Notes under the pieces: generated by a model
Database searches by the model: none
What the model saw: only the letters and a program-made list of their open reading frames with translations
What the model was told of the DNA's origin: nothing
Made by a program: the position numbers and the translations under genes
DNA from: JAZDRH01 sp047470865
GTDB taxonomy: Bacteria; Pseudomonadota; Gammaproteobacteria; Pseudomonadales; Pseudomonadaceae
NCBI RefSeq assembly: GCF_047470865.1
Contig: NZ_JAZDRH010000006.1
Location: 71,077 to 135,076 of the forward strand
Direction: 5' to 3'
DNA: 64,000 bases
Shown here: positions 1 to 10,382 of the stretch, piece by piece
Numbering within the stretch: the stretch's first letter is position 1
Layout: each line of letters opens with the position of its first letter

Positions 1-309
1 CTCCACTTTTTTATATAAGTAGGTGCCTGCTAGTGCAAAGTTATCTTTTAAATCTGAACACAATCTACCTTCACCCATCAAAACAGGTGCCTCATTTTGA
101 TCAAGCAACGTATCAAGAATAGGAAGATCTACATCTTCACTAATGGCAAGCAACCAAAGATCAGTTTTACATGCCATTACTGTTGCATCTTCCAGTTCTG
201 CAATATGCTCGTTCAGCACAACCTGATAACCATGCAACGCTAATACATTTTGTATTAGCGGCATTTTTTCAGGCTGATCAACAACAACCGCAACTCGCAA
301 ATTGCTCAT
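1..309 (-). CDS. chpB: ChpB-like chemotaxis methylesterase, N-terminal part (runs off the window)
   Basis: This is the first 103 codons of a gene that continues beyond base 1. Its ATG (309-307) overlaps the chpA stop in an ATGA, so the two are translationally coupled. The visible part (starting MSNLRVAVVVDQPEKMPL) looks like a degenerate receiver-type N-terminus with a beta-strand VAVVVD. In Pseudomonas, chpB follows chpA and encodes a CheB-type methylesterase that demethylates the PilJ receptor. The catalytic methylesterase domain lies outside the window, so the name rests on position and N-terminal resemblance. Confidence 0.72.
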   Translation of the reverse strand, partial: MSNLRVAVVVDQPEKMPLIQNVLALHGYQVVLNEHIAELEDATVMACKTDLWLLAISEDVDLPILDTLLDQNEAPVLMGEGRLCSDLKDNFALAGTYLYKKVE

Positions 310-3300
310 CGTTTCTGTCCTAACAACGAGTAGATTGTTTCTAATAATAGATTCTCTTGGAAAGGTTTACCAAGGTATTCATTTACGCCCAAGCTAAAGG
401 CTCGTTCACGGTGTTTATCACCTGTTCGCGAAGTGATCATAATGATTGGTAAATCTTTTATACGATCATTATGGCGCACTAAACGGGCTACTTCAAAACC
501 ATCCATACGTGGCATCTCAATGTCTAACAACATAATGTCTGGAGAAGCCTCTTGCAACTGAGCAATAGCATCAGCACCATCTTTTGCGGTAATCACATCC
601 ATTTGGTTACGCTCTAATAGACGTGAAGTGACTTTACGCACAGTCACTGAGTCGTCCACTACCATAACTTGGATGCGACGCTCTTCTTTTTCCTCTTTCA
701 CTTCTGGAATATCGATTTGCTGTACTTGGCGACTACGAATCATCGCCAGCAAGTCAAGAATCACAACAACTCGACCATCCCCTAAAATAGTTGCACCCGA
801 AATACCACGTACACTAGAGAATTGTGCGCCTAAGCTTTTTACCACAATCTCACGTGAACCTGACAGGATATCTACTTGCACCGCTACTGAATATTCACTA
901 CCACGTACTAAAATAACGGGTAACGGAAGCACTTGCCCCTCTAGTTTTGGGCGTTGCCCGTTTTGCAGTAATTCACCAATGTAACGCAGCGCATAAGAAT
1001 GCCCTGCATATTCGAAGTAAGCTTGCCCTGCTTGTTCAGCTTGCTTATAGAGGGCTTCTAACTCACGGGGTGGAACGCGCACAATACCATCTATTGTGTT
1101 AAGTGGTACGGCATATAAATCTTCCCCTGCAATCACCATCAAAGCACGGTCAACCGATACGGTAAAGGGTAAGCGAATCAGGAAGTTGGTACCTTTACCA
1201 GGGTGCGATTCAATTTCTACTGAGCCACCTAGCTGTTTAATTTGCGAGTTCACCACGTCCATACCTACACCACGACCTGAAATCTGGGTAAGCTGTTTGG
1301 CTGTTGATAAACCTGAACGCAAAATTAACTGCACTACTTCATGGTCCGTAAGGTTTTGATCAGCCGTGATAAAGCCACGTTCAATAGCTTTTTTACGCAC
1401 GGCATCAATGTTAACGCCTGCGCCATCATCTGCTAACACCATAAGGATGTCACCACCCTCGCGCGTGATAGTTAGCGTAATATTCCCTACCGCTGTTTTG
1501 CCTTGCTGTTGGCGCTTCTCGGCAGGCTCTACGCCATGGTCAATTGCATTACGCAATAGGTGCTCAAGTGGTGCAACCATCCGCTCCATTACGGTACGGT
1601 CCATTTCACCTTGGTTATCGCGTACATCAAAGTTAACTTTTTTATCTAATTCGCCACTAATTTGGCGAACAATACGACGCAAACGCGGTAATAGTCGATC
1701 AAAAGGAACCATGCGCGTGCGCATTAAGCCTTCTTGCAACTCCGTATTAATACGCGCTTGCTGTAACAGGAGCGTTTCAGTGTCACGCACATTTAATGCT
1801 AAGGTTTCTTTTAAATCCGATAAGTCTGAGGCAGACTCAAACAGCGAGCGGGATAATTGTTGCAATTGCGAATACTGGTCCATTTCCAATGGGTCAAAAT
1901 ATTCACTACCTGCAATATCACTTAACTCTTCATGGTGGCGGCTAATAATTTGTGCTTGCGTCTCCATATCCATACGACGCAACTGATCACGCACCCGCTC
2001 AATGGTGGCGTCCATTTCACCTAGAGTAAATAGGAAACCACTAATTTGCTGTTCAATACGTCCACGGAAGATCGATGTTTCACCCGCTAAGTTAACCAGC
2101 TCCTCTAACAGACCTGAGGATACACGCACTTGCTCATCTTGATCTTGCTGGCTAGATTGCTCTTTTTGTTCCTGATTTTTTGCTAAGAACGGCAGCACTT
2201 TGAGCTTGCTTTCTTGCTTGTCAGACTGTGCTTGCGCAGCGGCAACTCGTGCCGTTACTAACGCTGTTGTGGGGTCAACGTGCTCTGCACCTGCAACCTG
2301 CACTAAATGCTCTAAACGCGCGTTTGGATCTCGTACACGTTTAATGCGTAGCAGTAATTCAGAGGTATCTGTTAATGCTTTATCTGCTTTGGTTTGATCC
2401 AACAGTACCGACAACATATCGTGCGTTTCTTGCATTAACTCAAAGAGCGCATGCGTGGCTTTTAAACGTTCAGTACTTAAATCCTCATAAATAAATTCTA
2501 GTTCATGCGCTAAGTTAGCAATTTCTGGAATTTCAGCCATACGCGCGCCACCTTTAATGGTGTGCATATCACGCTGCATAGAGGCTAGTTGCGCTAAATT
2601 ATTTGGATCGGAAACCCAGTTTTGTAATGAATGTGTTGCGTTATCGAGTAAATCCACCGCTTCATCTAAGAAGATTTCCACCAGCTCCGGATCACGCGTG
2701 CTTTGCGTAGTGCTGGCGGTGGGGGCTTCTGTGATGCTCGGTTCAGTAATACTGGTACTTGGTAATTCAACCTGACCAGTTTCACGAAAGGTTTTAAAGC
2801 TACGAAAAGTAGACTCGGCAATAAATAATGGCTGCTTAGCCACCAAAAGCTCTACTAATTGGGCTATTTCATCATGGGCACGATGCAAGAGTTCAGCTAA
2901 GTTAGGCTCGAAGGCATATTTGCCACTAATTAAGCCTTCATATATAGATTCTGTCTCATGCGCCAAATCGCCTAGGGGCTGCAAACCTGCCATGCGAGCA
3001 CCACCTTTTAAGGTGTGCAGATCACGCATTAATGATGACAGTTGGCTAATATCTGTTGGATTTTCTAACCAAGTTTCTAATTGGTTATTAGCACTTTCAC
3101 TGATATCTGATGCTTCTTCAAGGAAGATATCAATCATCTCATCAGTGTAATCCACAGAGAATGTTGGATTATTCTGGGCTGGTTTAGCTGATTTTTCAGG
3201 CACTAGGCTTGGCTCAATAGAAACAGCCTCATCCAGTACGATATCTTCTACTCGTGGTGCAGTTTCAAACTCTGGCAGCTCAAAGCTATCTTCTGCCAGC

Positions 3301-6300
3301 TTCAAGTCGGCTGAGCCTGATTCAATCTCTTGCTCAGGTATAACACTTGCCGTGAGATTAATGTTTTCTATTACATTCTCTGTATGTGTAAATTGTTCTA
3401 ATGCGTGTAGACTCTGGCTAGCATTAAAGAGTGGTTGTTTTGCTTGTAATAGCTCAACCATCTGCGCTAGATCGTCATGTGCTTTTTGCACAATACTTGC
3501 AAGCTCGGGCATGAACTGGCAACGGCCTTGAATAATACTCTCATACAAACTTTCAGCTGCATGTGCCAAGTTGCCAACAGGTTCAATACCTGCCATGCGA
3601 GCACCACCTTTTAAGGTATGTAAATCACGCATTAGGGCTGTTAGCTGTTGATCGTCTTGCGGATCTAGCAACCACTGTTCTAAGCGATTATTAGCACTCT
3701 CGGTTACATCTACTGCTTCTTCAATAAAGATTTCAACCAGTTCATCCTTATAATCAACCTCAAAAGCACTCGTATCTGCTTGTTTTTGACTGCTGATTAC
3801 AGGCTCTGTTGATGTTGTAATCTGCTTTCTCTCAGAACTAACTGATGGCGCAACCTGATTCAGTTTAATAAAGCTTTCTAAGTTTGTAATAGGTAGTGGG
3901 TTATCCTCAACATCAAGACCAGCCATAAACTGATCCATCATATTAATTAACCCAGCATGCGCACTGGCGGCTTCAGCAAAGAATGTTGCACTTACTGGTA
4001 TTTCACCACTCTCTACAGCGTGATAAAGCTGAGCTAAGACCTCAGCATAACGTGCAATTTGTGGTAGCTGGGCAGCCTGTGCATAACCGCTCAGCTTGTT
4101 TAAATCGGCAATTAGCTGCTGCACATCAGGCTGTGTATGCGGATTTTCACGCCAATTTTCCAGCGTTTCTTCGGTGCTAAATAACAGATCAGAGCAGGCT
4201 GCTAGGTCACGCTGACTGGGTGGATCTAACTCAGTATTTTCAGCTGACTGCTCGTCTGCAGTTGGTATTGGTTGCGCTGTTTGATACGCATTAAATTGCT
4301 GATTTACGTCTTCAATACGCTCAATTAAGGCTTGAGCACCATCAATCGGACGTAGCGGTGTTGTCGATAGTTGACGTAAGCCTTTAACAAGTAATGCATA
4401 ACTGTCACGTAACAGGTCATACTCAACTTGGTTAACCATCCATAAGCTCGCTTTATATTCTTTAGCGAGTTTTTCTAGTGGGCTAACAATATCCGCAATT
4501 GGTGTAACTTCCGCCATTTTTGCACTACCTTTTAAGGTATGTAGTGCACGCTGAATTTCCTCTGGGAAAGCTTGCGGTAAATGCACAGCGCATTTATTTA
4601 AGAAATACTGGAAGGCTTCAAGATGAGTTTCCGTTTCTTGGGCGAAGATTTCCATCAAAATGGGATCAAGCGCTTGCTCAGCCTGTAAGCGTTGTTCTGC
4701 TTCGGATAACCTAGGTTCTGGTGCAATCTCTTGCAACACAGGAATCTCTACTTCTTCTAGCAGTGGCGCAGCATTAGCTAGAGATTCTTCCCGTTCTTGA
4801 AGAGCAGGCTCAATGGCGGGCTCAGTTTCACTATTCTCAACCACAGCATCCATTTCCAGCACAGGAATAGGCTGGTTACGCGATAAGGCGTGGGCAATGC
4901 TCGCATAGAGGTCCACATCGTCACGTTGACGCTGAGCTTGTTCTTCAAACTCTTTAATTAGCGATGGCAGGATGGCGAGTACGTTGTCAATGACTTGGAA
5001 TAAATCGTCAGTAATACTAATAGTGCCATCAATGACCCTGTTTAGCATGTTTTCAATTGACCAGGCTAACTCGCCAATCACTAATGCACGCACCATACGT
5101 CCACTACCTTTTAAGGTATGGAATGCACGACGTACTTCTGTTAGTGCGGTGTTATTGTCTGTGTCTTCTTTCCATTGTGGATAATATTCTGCAATGGTTT
5201 CCTGCACTTCGCCTGCTTCTTCGACAAAGATTTCTCTTAATTCTTCATCAATTGGTTCTTCGTCAGCTGGGGGCGGAAGTAAGGTTTCAGGTACACTTTT
5301 TGCTTGAGGGTTAATTTCCCGTACAGGTTGCGCCATCACTTGGGCGATGGTCATTGTTTGTTCGCTAGCTGTAATCTCTGGCCCATTATCCGCTTCAGCG
5401 CTGACAAGTTCAGCCTCACCTAGAAGGTCTATATTGGCTTCCTGTTCTAGTTCTAGTGTTAAATCAATGCTTTCAGGCTCAGATAGTTCTAAACCAAGTT
5501 CGCCGTCAAGGTCAGTATCCGTTTCATTAAAGGCAGTAAGATCAATAATGCCTGAGTCTTCTTCAGCAAGCTCAAGCCTGTTGTCATCAAATACAAGCTC
5601 TGATGAGTCTAGGTTAATGTCATCTTCTGCTTCTGTTGCTTTGTAAGATAAATTGGCTGCTGTTAACTCAGACTCTAATTGATCAATGGATAAAACAGGG
5701 ATATCTTCCTCGGCGGCTGTTGGTGTGGCATCAAAGAAAATATCTTCACCCACTTCAACAACAGGTTCCAGGTCAATATCTGTTGGCGCAGGTGGTGTTA
5801 ACTCTGGCAGTAGCTCAGCATCTACGCTGTAACCTAGCTCTACTAAACCTTGGCGTGCTACATTCAAGGCTTCTTCAGTAGTTGACACTGAATCTTCTAC
5901 TAAGCACTCCAGATAGTATTCAACACCTGTAATAATATCCGCCAAGGTATCTAAGATGTGCCAATTGGGTACGGTTTGCGCATGAATTAATTTTTGTTCA
6001 ATAAATAAGTTACAACGCTCTATAATTTTTGCTGCATCCAGTAATGGAATCATCACCAAAGCGCCACGCACTTGGTTCAATAATGCAGGAATAGAGGATA
6101 GATGTACTTGGTCCCATTGCGAAGTAATAAAACCAATAATATGGTCTTTAACCTGAGCAAGGCCTGTATGGGCTTCTTTAATCACCAAATGATGTATTTT
6201 TTGCACATCTGTGGTTGGTAATAGTGTCTGCTCATTGTGCTCTTGATCCTCATGGTCAACCATGTTGTTCAAGGATACTTCTACAAATAGGATAGCACCC

Positions 6301-7496
6301 GCCACATCCATTAATGTGTTGTCACTAATACTTTCCTGAGACTGCTCATAATGCGCCAAAATATCAATTTGGCTCAGTATCATTTGTCGCAAGTTAGGCA
6401 CACCGATAACTGCTAAGGTATCTGCCACTTGCTTCATGGGTGTTTGTAAACGCGCTAATTCGTTGTAGTTTTTACGATCACCGCGAACAAAGATATCCAA
6501 TGCGTCTTTAATACGCATTAGCTCTTCACTAAGAGCTACAACGACTGAGCGCATAGCGCCACGGTCGACAATTGGCGTTTCGCCTTCTTCCATTGGTTTA
6601 ATATCAGGGAAGGCTGTTTCTAGTTGGTAATCAATAACCAACTTATCAATTAACTCGCTGCCGCCTTTAGCCTTAGCAATATAAAACAATAAATTTTTTA
6701 ATAGTTCTTGGCGTGGCACATGATTAAATGCAGATAACTCCTCATCCACCAAGATACGCAAATAAGCATCAATTTCTCGCAATAAACGACGAATAGACGC
6801 CGTGCATGCTAAACGCCCTGAACTCAAGCCATCCACTAGCGCGCTAGACAGTTGCCATAAAATAGACAGCGGTGCTTTCTTTGAAAGGTTTTCAAGGTGT
6901 GTAAACACACGCTTTAAATAAAGAAGATTACGCTCTACATCTTGCTCACGTAATACACCCACAAGCGCCATTTGGAAAATTTGACGCATTTTACGTAACA
7001 ATGATGGTAAATCATTAACTTGTAGTTTACGTAGCTCCGCATCGGATAATGCAGCCGGTATTTGCAAATCTTTAGGAGCAAATAAACTGGTTTCGGATAA
7101 TAACTGCTCATCACGGGCTGCACGTAAGTCGTTTAACAGTGGCAAAATAACCAAGGGCAAGTCATGACGCGCTGTTTGTACCTGCTCTATATATAATGGC
7201 AGCTGCAAAACAGCTTGCATCATCACTTCTAGTGCTTCACTAATATTGGCTACTTTTTGTGCAGCCAATGCTTGTGCAAGTTGCTCCATTTCTTCGGCCA
7301 GCAATGCAGCGCCAAAGAACTCGACCATTTTTAATGAGCCGTGAACTTGATGGATGTATTCTGAGCATGCCTGCATGCTAGTAACAGCATCTGGATGCTC
7401 AACATAGGTTTCCAGCGCATTCTGCGCCAGTTTGAGGGTTTCCCTGATTTCTCCCTTAACCCATTCTAGAGCGACATAATCGTGTCGATCACCCAT
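306..7496 (-). CDS. chpA: ChpA, giant hybrid CheA-type histidine kinase of the type IV pilus chemosensory system
   Basis: A 2396-residue cytoplasmic kinase that should phosphorylate PilG and PilH to control twitching motility and cAMP. An N-terminal segment with a degenerate HPt-like motif (QVHGSLKM, about residue 50) is followed by five HPt motifs: HTLKGSGRM near 792, HTLKGSAKM near 984, HTLKGGARM near 1295 and 1495, and HTIKGGARM near 1645. Then come the dimerisation/HATPase region (about 1790-2060, N box HLLRNAIDHGVEP), a CheW-like domain and a C-terminal receiver (VMVVDDS near 2279, DIEMPRMDG near 2324). An in-frame ATG lies 15 bases upstream, but the start at 7496 has a GGAG five bases before it and gives MGDRHDYVALEWVKGE, as in P. 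aeruginosa ChpA. It is the distal gene of the pil-chp cluster before chpB. Confidence 0.96.
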   Translation of the reverse strand: MGDRHDYVALEWVKGEIRETLKLAQNALETYVEHPDAVTSMQACSEYIHQVHGSLKMVEFFGAALLAEEMEQLAQALAAQKVANISEALEVMMQAVLQLPLYIEQVQTARHDLPLVILPLLNDLRAARDEQLLSETSLFAPKDLQIPAALSDAELRKLQVNDLPSLLRKMRQIFQMALVGVLREQDVERNLLYLKRVFTHLENLSKKAPLSILWQLSSALVDGLSSGRLACTASIRRLLREIDAYLRILVDEELSAFNHVPRQELLKNLLFYIAKAKGGSELIDKLVIDYQLETAFPDIKPMEEGETPIVDRGAMRSVVVALSEELMRIKDALDIFVRGDRKNYNELARLQTPMKQVADTLAVIGVPNLRQMILSQIDILAHYEQSQESISDNTLMDVAGAILFVEVSLNNMVDHEDQEHNEQTLLPTTDVQKIHHLVIKEAHTGLAQVKDHIIGFITSQWDQVHLSSIPALLNQVRGALVMIPLLDAAKIIERCNLFIEQKLIHAQTVPNWHILDTLADIITGVEYYLECLVEDSVSTTEEALNVARQGLVELGYSVDAELLPELTPPAPTDIDLEPVVEVGEDIFFDATPTAAEEDIPVLSIDQLESELTAANLSYKATEAEDDINLDSSELVFDDNRLELAEEDSGIIDLTAFNETDTDLDGELGLELSEPESIDLTLELEQEANIDLLGEAELVSAEADNGPEITASEQTMTIAQVMAQPVREINPQAKSVPETLLPPPADEEPIDEELREIFVEEAGEVQETIAEYYPQWKEDTDNNTALTEVRRAFHTLKGSGRMVRALVIGELAWSIENMLNRVIDGTISITDDLFQVIDNVLAILPSLIKEFEEQAQRQRDDVDLYASIAHALSRNQPIPVLEMDAVVENSETEPAIEPALQEREESLANAAPLLEEVEIPVLQEIAPEPRLSEAEQRLQAEQALDPILMEIFAQETETHLEAFQYFLNKCAVHLPQAFPEEIQRALHTLKGSAKMAEVTPIADIVSPLEKLAKEYKASLWMVNQVEYDLLRDSYALLVKGLRQLSTTPLRPIDGAQALIERIEDVNQQFNAYQTAQPIPTADEQSAENTELDPPSQRDLAACSDLLFSTEETLENWRENPHTQPDVQQLIADLNKLSGYAQAAQLPQIARYAEVLAQLYHAVESGEIPVSATFFAEAASAHAGLINMMDQFMAGLDVEDNPLPITNLESFIKLNQVAPSVSSERKQITTSTEPVISSQKQADTSAFEVDYKDELVEIFIEEAVDVTESANNRLEQWLLDPQDDQQLTALMRDLHTLKGGARMAGIEPVGNLAHAAESLYESIIQGRCQFMPELASIVQKAHDDLAQMVELLQAKQPLFNASQSLHALEQFTHTENVIENINLTASVIPEQEIESGSADLKLAEDSFELPEFETAPRVEDIVLDEAVSIEPSLVPEKSAKPAQNNPTFSVDYTDEMIDIFLEEASDISESANNQLETWLENPTDISQLSSLMRDLHTLKGGARMAGLQPLGDLAHETESIYEGLISGKYAFEPNLAELLHRAHDEIAQLVELLVAKQPLFIAESTFRSFKTFRETGQVELPSTSITEPSITEAPTASTTQSTRDPELVEIFLDEAVDLLDNATHSLQNWVSDPNNLAQLASMQRDMHTIKGGARMAEIPEIANLAHELEFIYEDLSTERLKATHALFELMQETHDMLSVLLDQTKADKALTDTSELLLRIKRVRDPNARLEHLVQVAGAEHVDPTTALVTARVAAAQAQSDKQESKLKVLPFLAKNQEQKEQSSQQDQDEQVRVSSGLLEELVNLAGETSIFRGRIEQQISGFLFTLGEMDATIERVRDQLRRMDMETQAQIISRHHEELSDIAGSEYFDPLEMDQYSQLQQLSRSLFESASDLSDLKETLALNVRDTETLLLQQARINTELQEGLMRTRMVPFDRLLPRLRRIVRQISGELDKKVNFDVRDNQGEMDRTVMERMVAPLEHLLRNAIDHGVEPAEKRQQQGKTAVGNITLTITREGGDILMVLADDGAGVNIDAVRKKAIERGFITADQNLTDHEVVQLILRSGLSTAKQLTQISGRGVGMDVVNSQIKQLGGSVEIESHPGKGTNFLIRLPFTVSVDRALMVIAGEDLYAVPLNTIDGIVRVPPRELEALYKQAEQAGQAYFEYAGHSYALRYIGELLQNGQRPKLEGQVLPLPVILVRGSEYSVAVQVDILSGSREIVVKSLGAQFSSVRGISGATILGDGRVVVILDLLAMIRSRQVQQIDIPEVKEEKEERRIQVMVVDDSVTVRKVTSRLLERNQMDVITAKDGADAIAQLQEASPDIMLLDIEMPRMDGFEVARLVRHNDRIKDLPIIMITSRTGDKHRERAFSLGVNEYLGKPFQENLLLETIYSLLGQKR

Positions 7497-7698
7497 AACA
7501 ACTCCGCCCATATTTGCGCATTACCACTATTTTAGTGGGTATGGTTTGGCTAACGCTGGTTAACCAAACTCCTGTTAGTACAGCCAGCATAAAGTAAGTC
7601 CTAAATACGCTTACTAAGCCAGCCACAGAATACAAGTGACTTGTGCTGACTGAAGCTGCATCTGGCTAGATACAGCTTGCTTGTGCTGATTAAAATTA
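7497..7698. other. pilJ-chpA spacer where pilK is expected; contains hairpins and short repeats
   Basis: About 200 bases separate chpA from pilJ, where Pseudomonas normally has pilK (a CheR-type methyltransferase). No open frame here looks like pilK. The spacer holds a hairpin with an 11-bp stem and one mismatch (arms 7544-7554 and 7559-7569), a 6-bp stem with a TTT loop (CCACTA/TAGTGG, about 7523-7537), the 13-base palindrome ACAAGTGACTTGT (7632-7644), and the direct repeat CTTGTGCTGA at 7640-7649 and 7680-7689. These could stabilise or attenuate the pilJ-chpA transcript, or be the scar of a deletion. Confidence 0.6.
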
Positions 7699-9726
7699 CT
7701 AATTCGGCAAAGTAAAGCCCGATACAGACTCACGCATTGCCACAGCCATTTTCGCTAGGTTACCAATGCTGTGTGCTGTAGCTGTTGTACCGGCCGAGGT
7801 TTGCGAGGTAATTTCTTGGATTACGTTCATCGTATTTGAAACGTGTGAGGCAGAAGACGCTTGTTGGCGTGCAGCCTGTGAAATGTTTTGGATCAGATCA
7901 GACAGAACTTTTGATACGCGTTCAATTTCTTCCAGAGACACACCTGCATCCACCGCAAGTCGAGCACCACGCACCACTTCAGTAGTGGTTTGTTCCATCG
8001 ACATTACAGCTTCGTTGGTGTCGGTCTGAATGGTTTTAACTAGGGCTTCAATTTGTTTAGTTGCACTGGATGAGCGTTCAGCAAGGCGTTGAACCTCGTC
8101 CGCAACCACGGCGAAACCACGACCTGCGTCCCCAGCCATCGAGGCCTGAATTGCAGCGTTCAAAGACAAGATATTGGTCTGGTCGGCAATGTCGTTAATC
8201 AAACCAACGATATCGCCAATCTCTTGCGAAGATTCACCTAAACGCTTAATACGTTTTGAGGTATCTTGAATCTGGTCACGAATATTATCCATGCCCTTAA
8301 TAGTGTTATGTACCAGCTGGTTACCTTTGTTTGCAAGCTCTACCGATTGTTTTGCAACGTTTGCGGACTCAGCGGCGTTCGCAGATACGTGGTCAATCGA
8401 GCGGGCCATTTCAGTAATTGCCGCAGAAGCGCCAGCAATTTCTTGCGCCTGATGCTCAGAAGCTTCAGCAAGATGCATTGCTGTACTTTGAGTTTCTTGT
8501 GCGGCTGTTGATACCTGTACTGCAGTATCGTTAATGGTTCCCACAAGGTCGCGTAGCTGGTCAATGGCGTAGTTAATGGAGTCAGCAATAGCGCCCGTAA
8601 AGTCCTCGGTTACTGTAGCTTGCGAGGTTAAATCACCGTCTGCCAAGTCGCCAATTTCATCAAGTAAACGTAAAATGGCCGTTTGGTTACGCTCATTGGC
8701 ATCACGCGTTTCACGTAAGCGGAAACGTGCTTCACGTGTAGATACCCAACCCATAAATACAACCGAAATAAAGGCGATTAAACCTAGCACATAACCTGCG
8801 TAGGTATAGATAACACGTTCACCACTTTGTTCTTCAAATTTTAGTGCGAGCTCTTTCGTACTATTGAGCATTTGCTTAGTTTGCTCTGCAATGGTTGCCT
8901 CAACACCGCGCACTTGGAAGATCTCAGGAGACTCAATTAATAAACCTTGAACAGAGTCTGACACTGGAATAAATAGCTCATCAATTTTTTGTAGTCGAGC
9001 TACTGCACGGGGATCTGTTACACGGTTAATCTGCATATTCACATCGCCTTCACGCATTCCTTTTAAGACACGAGAAAAACGTGAAACATCACTTGCAAAG
9101 CGATCTGTTAACTCTACTGAGTTTTCATCGGCGCGCATAATACCTAGTAATGATCCACCAATACGCTCAACTAGCAAAGATTGACGCTCCGCAATAGCAA
9201 TCTGAGCGGCTGGATCTTGGTTTTGCACCATAATATCTACAACTTCAGCGTATTGTGCTTGAATTTCAGGAATAGCGCGAAGAATAGCTGAACTCTTTTC
9301 CTCTAACTGAACAATGGTTTGCTCTCGGGTCGTAATACTACTAATACCCTTATCTACTTGAGTCCATTGTTTTTCTACTACTCTCATGGCCTCGCTAGGT
9401 ATGCCTGAAACGGGTTCAAGCCCAGAAACATTGTCCCCTTCCTGTAAGATCTTGATATGGCTTTCCATGAGTTTCTGGTCACTTTTCAACTCTTGGAACG
9501 CACTTACATTACCAGTGACTGAGAGTGCAGCATTTTTTGCTACACGCTGGGATAAGACTCGCAGCTCGCCTGCGTGGGCAATATATTCTTTGTCGTAATT
9601 ACTTTGTTTATTCAAGTAAAAAAAGTTTAAAAAGAGTAAAGCAATAGAAACAAGAAGCAGGACAAATAACATACCTATCCATGCTCCAGAACCTATGCCT
9701 AAAAAGTTACCTTTTGAATTATTCAT
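7699..9726 (-). CDS. pilJ: PilJ, methyl-accepting chemotaxis receptor for twitching motility
   Basis: A 675-residue inner-membrane receptor that feeds the PilI/ChpA kinase complex. From the N-terminus it has a transmembrane helix (IGMLFVLLLVSIALLFLNFF), a long periplasmic region with a PilJ-type sensor (HAGELRVLSQRVAKNA), a second membrane helix (VIYTYAGYVLGLIAFISVVF), a HAMP-like segment and a cytoplasmic signalling domain with the conserved hairpin tip (DIADQTNILSLNAAIQA... GRGFAVVADEVQRLAERS). I chose the ATG at 9726 (MNNSKGNFLGIG) over one 33 bases upstream because a GGGGG-rich ribosome-binding stretch precedes it and it leaves a normal short cytoplasmic N-terminus. It is followed by chpA without pilK. 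Confidence 0.95.
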   Translation of the reverse strand: MNNSKGNFLGIGSGAWIGMLFVLLLVSIALLFLNFFYLNKQSNYDKEYIAHAGELRVLSQRVAKNAALSVTGNVSAFQELKSDQKLMESHIKILQEGDNVSGLEPVSGIPSEAMRVVEKQWTQVDKGISSITTREQTIVQLEEKSSAILRAIPEIQAQYAEVVDIMVQNQDPAAQIAIAERQSLLVERIGGSLLGIMRADENSVELTDRFASDVSRFSRVLKGMREGDVNMQINRVTDPRAVARLQKIDELFIPVSDSVQGLLIESPEIFQVRGVEATIAEQTKQMLNSTKELALKFEEQSGERVIYTYAGYVLGLIAFISVVFMGWVSTREARFRLRETRDANERNQTAILRLLDEIGDLADGDLTSQATVTEDFTGAIADSINYAIDQLRDLVGTINDTAVQVSTAAQETQSTAMHLAEASEHQAQEIAGASAAITEMARSIDHVSANAAESANVAKQSVELANKGNQLVHNTIKGMDNIRDQIQDTSKRIKRLGESSQEIGDIVGLINDIADQTNILSLNAAIQASMAGDAGRGFAVVADEVQRLAERSSSATKQIEALVKTIQTDTNEAVMSMEQTTTEVVRGARLAVDAGVSLEEIERVSKVLSDLIQNISQAARQQASSASHVSNTMNVIQEITSQTSAGTTATAHSIGNLAKMAVAMRESVSGFTLPN

Positions 9727-9809
9727 TGCTTGGCCCCCGCCTGGACCTATACTAACCACTTTCAGATGGGGTTATTCCCATCCACTAGACCTCTACATCA
9801 GAGACAACC

Positions 9810-10361
9810 TTAAGCTACTACATCTAAAAAGGCTGGTGTTTGCGCTAAAGCACAGAAACTAAAGACTGTCCAACGTGCTTCATCGGCAAATTCTCCCATT
9901 AAATAAGGGTTTAGACTGGCCTCGGAGTCATCAAACTGTTCTTGATAGTTTTCTATCTCAAAATGGCGCATGCCAAACACCTCGTCTACCGTTACCCCAA
10001 CAAAGATACCCTCTGCATCTACAACTACCACTCGTTGTTCAGTAGCTGAAGTGCGACTTTCAATTTGCAAAAAAGCACATAAGTCAATTACTGGGAGCAG
10101 ACGTCCACGTACATTGGCCACACCCTTAACCCAACTTTTAACTCCTGGAATTAAGGTGTATTTAGGCTCATGTAAAACCTCGCTTACATCATCTAAAGCA
10201 GATATAAATCGCCTAGCACCTAAACGAAAGCCAACACCAGCCCATTCAGCTTGGGAATCTCTTTGCGCTGGTAGACCTGCAGCATATAAGTGGCAAAGAT
10301 GCTCCATTTGCTGTAGCTGCGCAAATGGGCTCATTTCTTTAGTCACAGTTAAAGCTGTCAT
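9810..10361 (-). CDS. pilI: PilI, CheW-like coupling protein
   Basis: A 183-residue CheW-domain protein that couples the PilJ receptor to the ChpA kinase. The CheW fold is seen in VLHEPKYTLIPGVKSWVKGV, ANVRGRLLPVIDLCAFL, and a V-D-E-V-F-G-M segment near residue 130, typical of Pseudomonas PilI. The ATG at 10361 has a GGGAA ribosome-binding site six bases upstream. A second Met at residue 10 is a less likely start. It lies 21 bases after pilH and about 83 bases before pilJ, so it is probably in the same transcript. Confidence 0.93.
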   Translation of the reverse strand: MTALTVTKEMSPFAQLQQMEHLCHLYAAGLPAQRDSQAEWAGVGFRLGARRFISALDDVSEVLHEPKYTLIPGVKSWVKGVANVRGRLLPVIDLCAFLQIESRTSATEQRVVVVDAEGIFVGVTVDEVFGMRHFEIENYQEQFDDSEASLNPYLMGEFADEARWTVFSFCALAQTPAFLDVVA

Positions 10362-10382
10362 AACTATTCCCAGATAGATAAT

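Noticed and set aside
1366..1986. A 206-codon frame on the plus strand
   Set aside because: It is antisense to the well-supported chpA gene, has Ser/Arg-rich low-complexity composition typical of shadow frames and no family resemblance.
7544..7569. Rho-independent terminator between pilJ and chpA
   Set aside because: The stem is good but no T-rich tract follows on the minus strand, so it was described only as a spacer hairpin.
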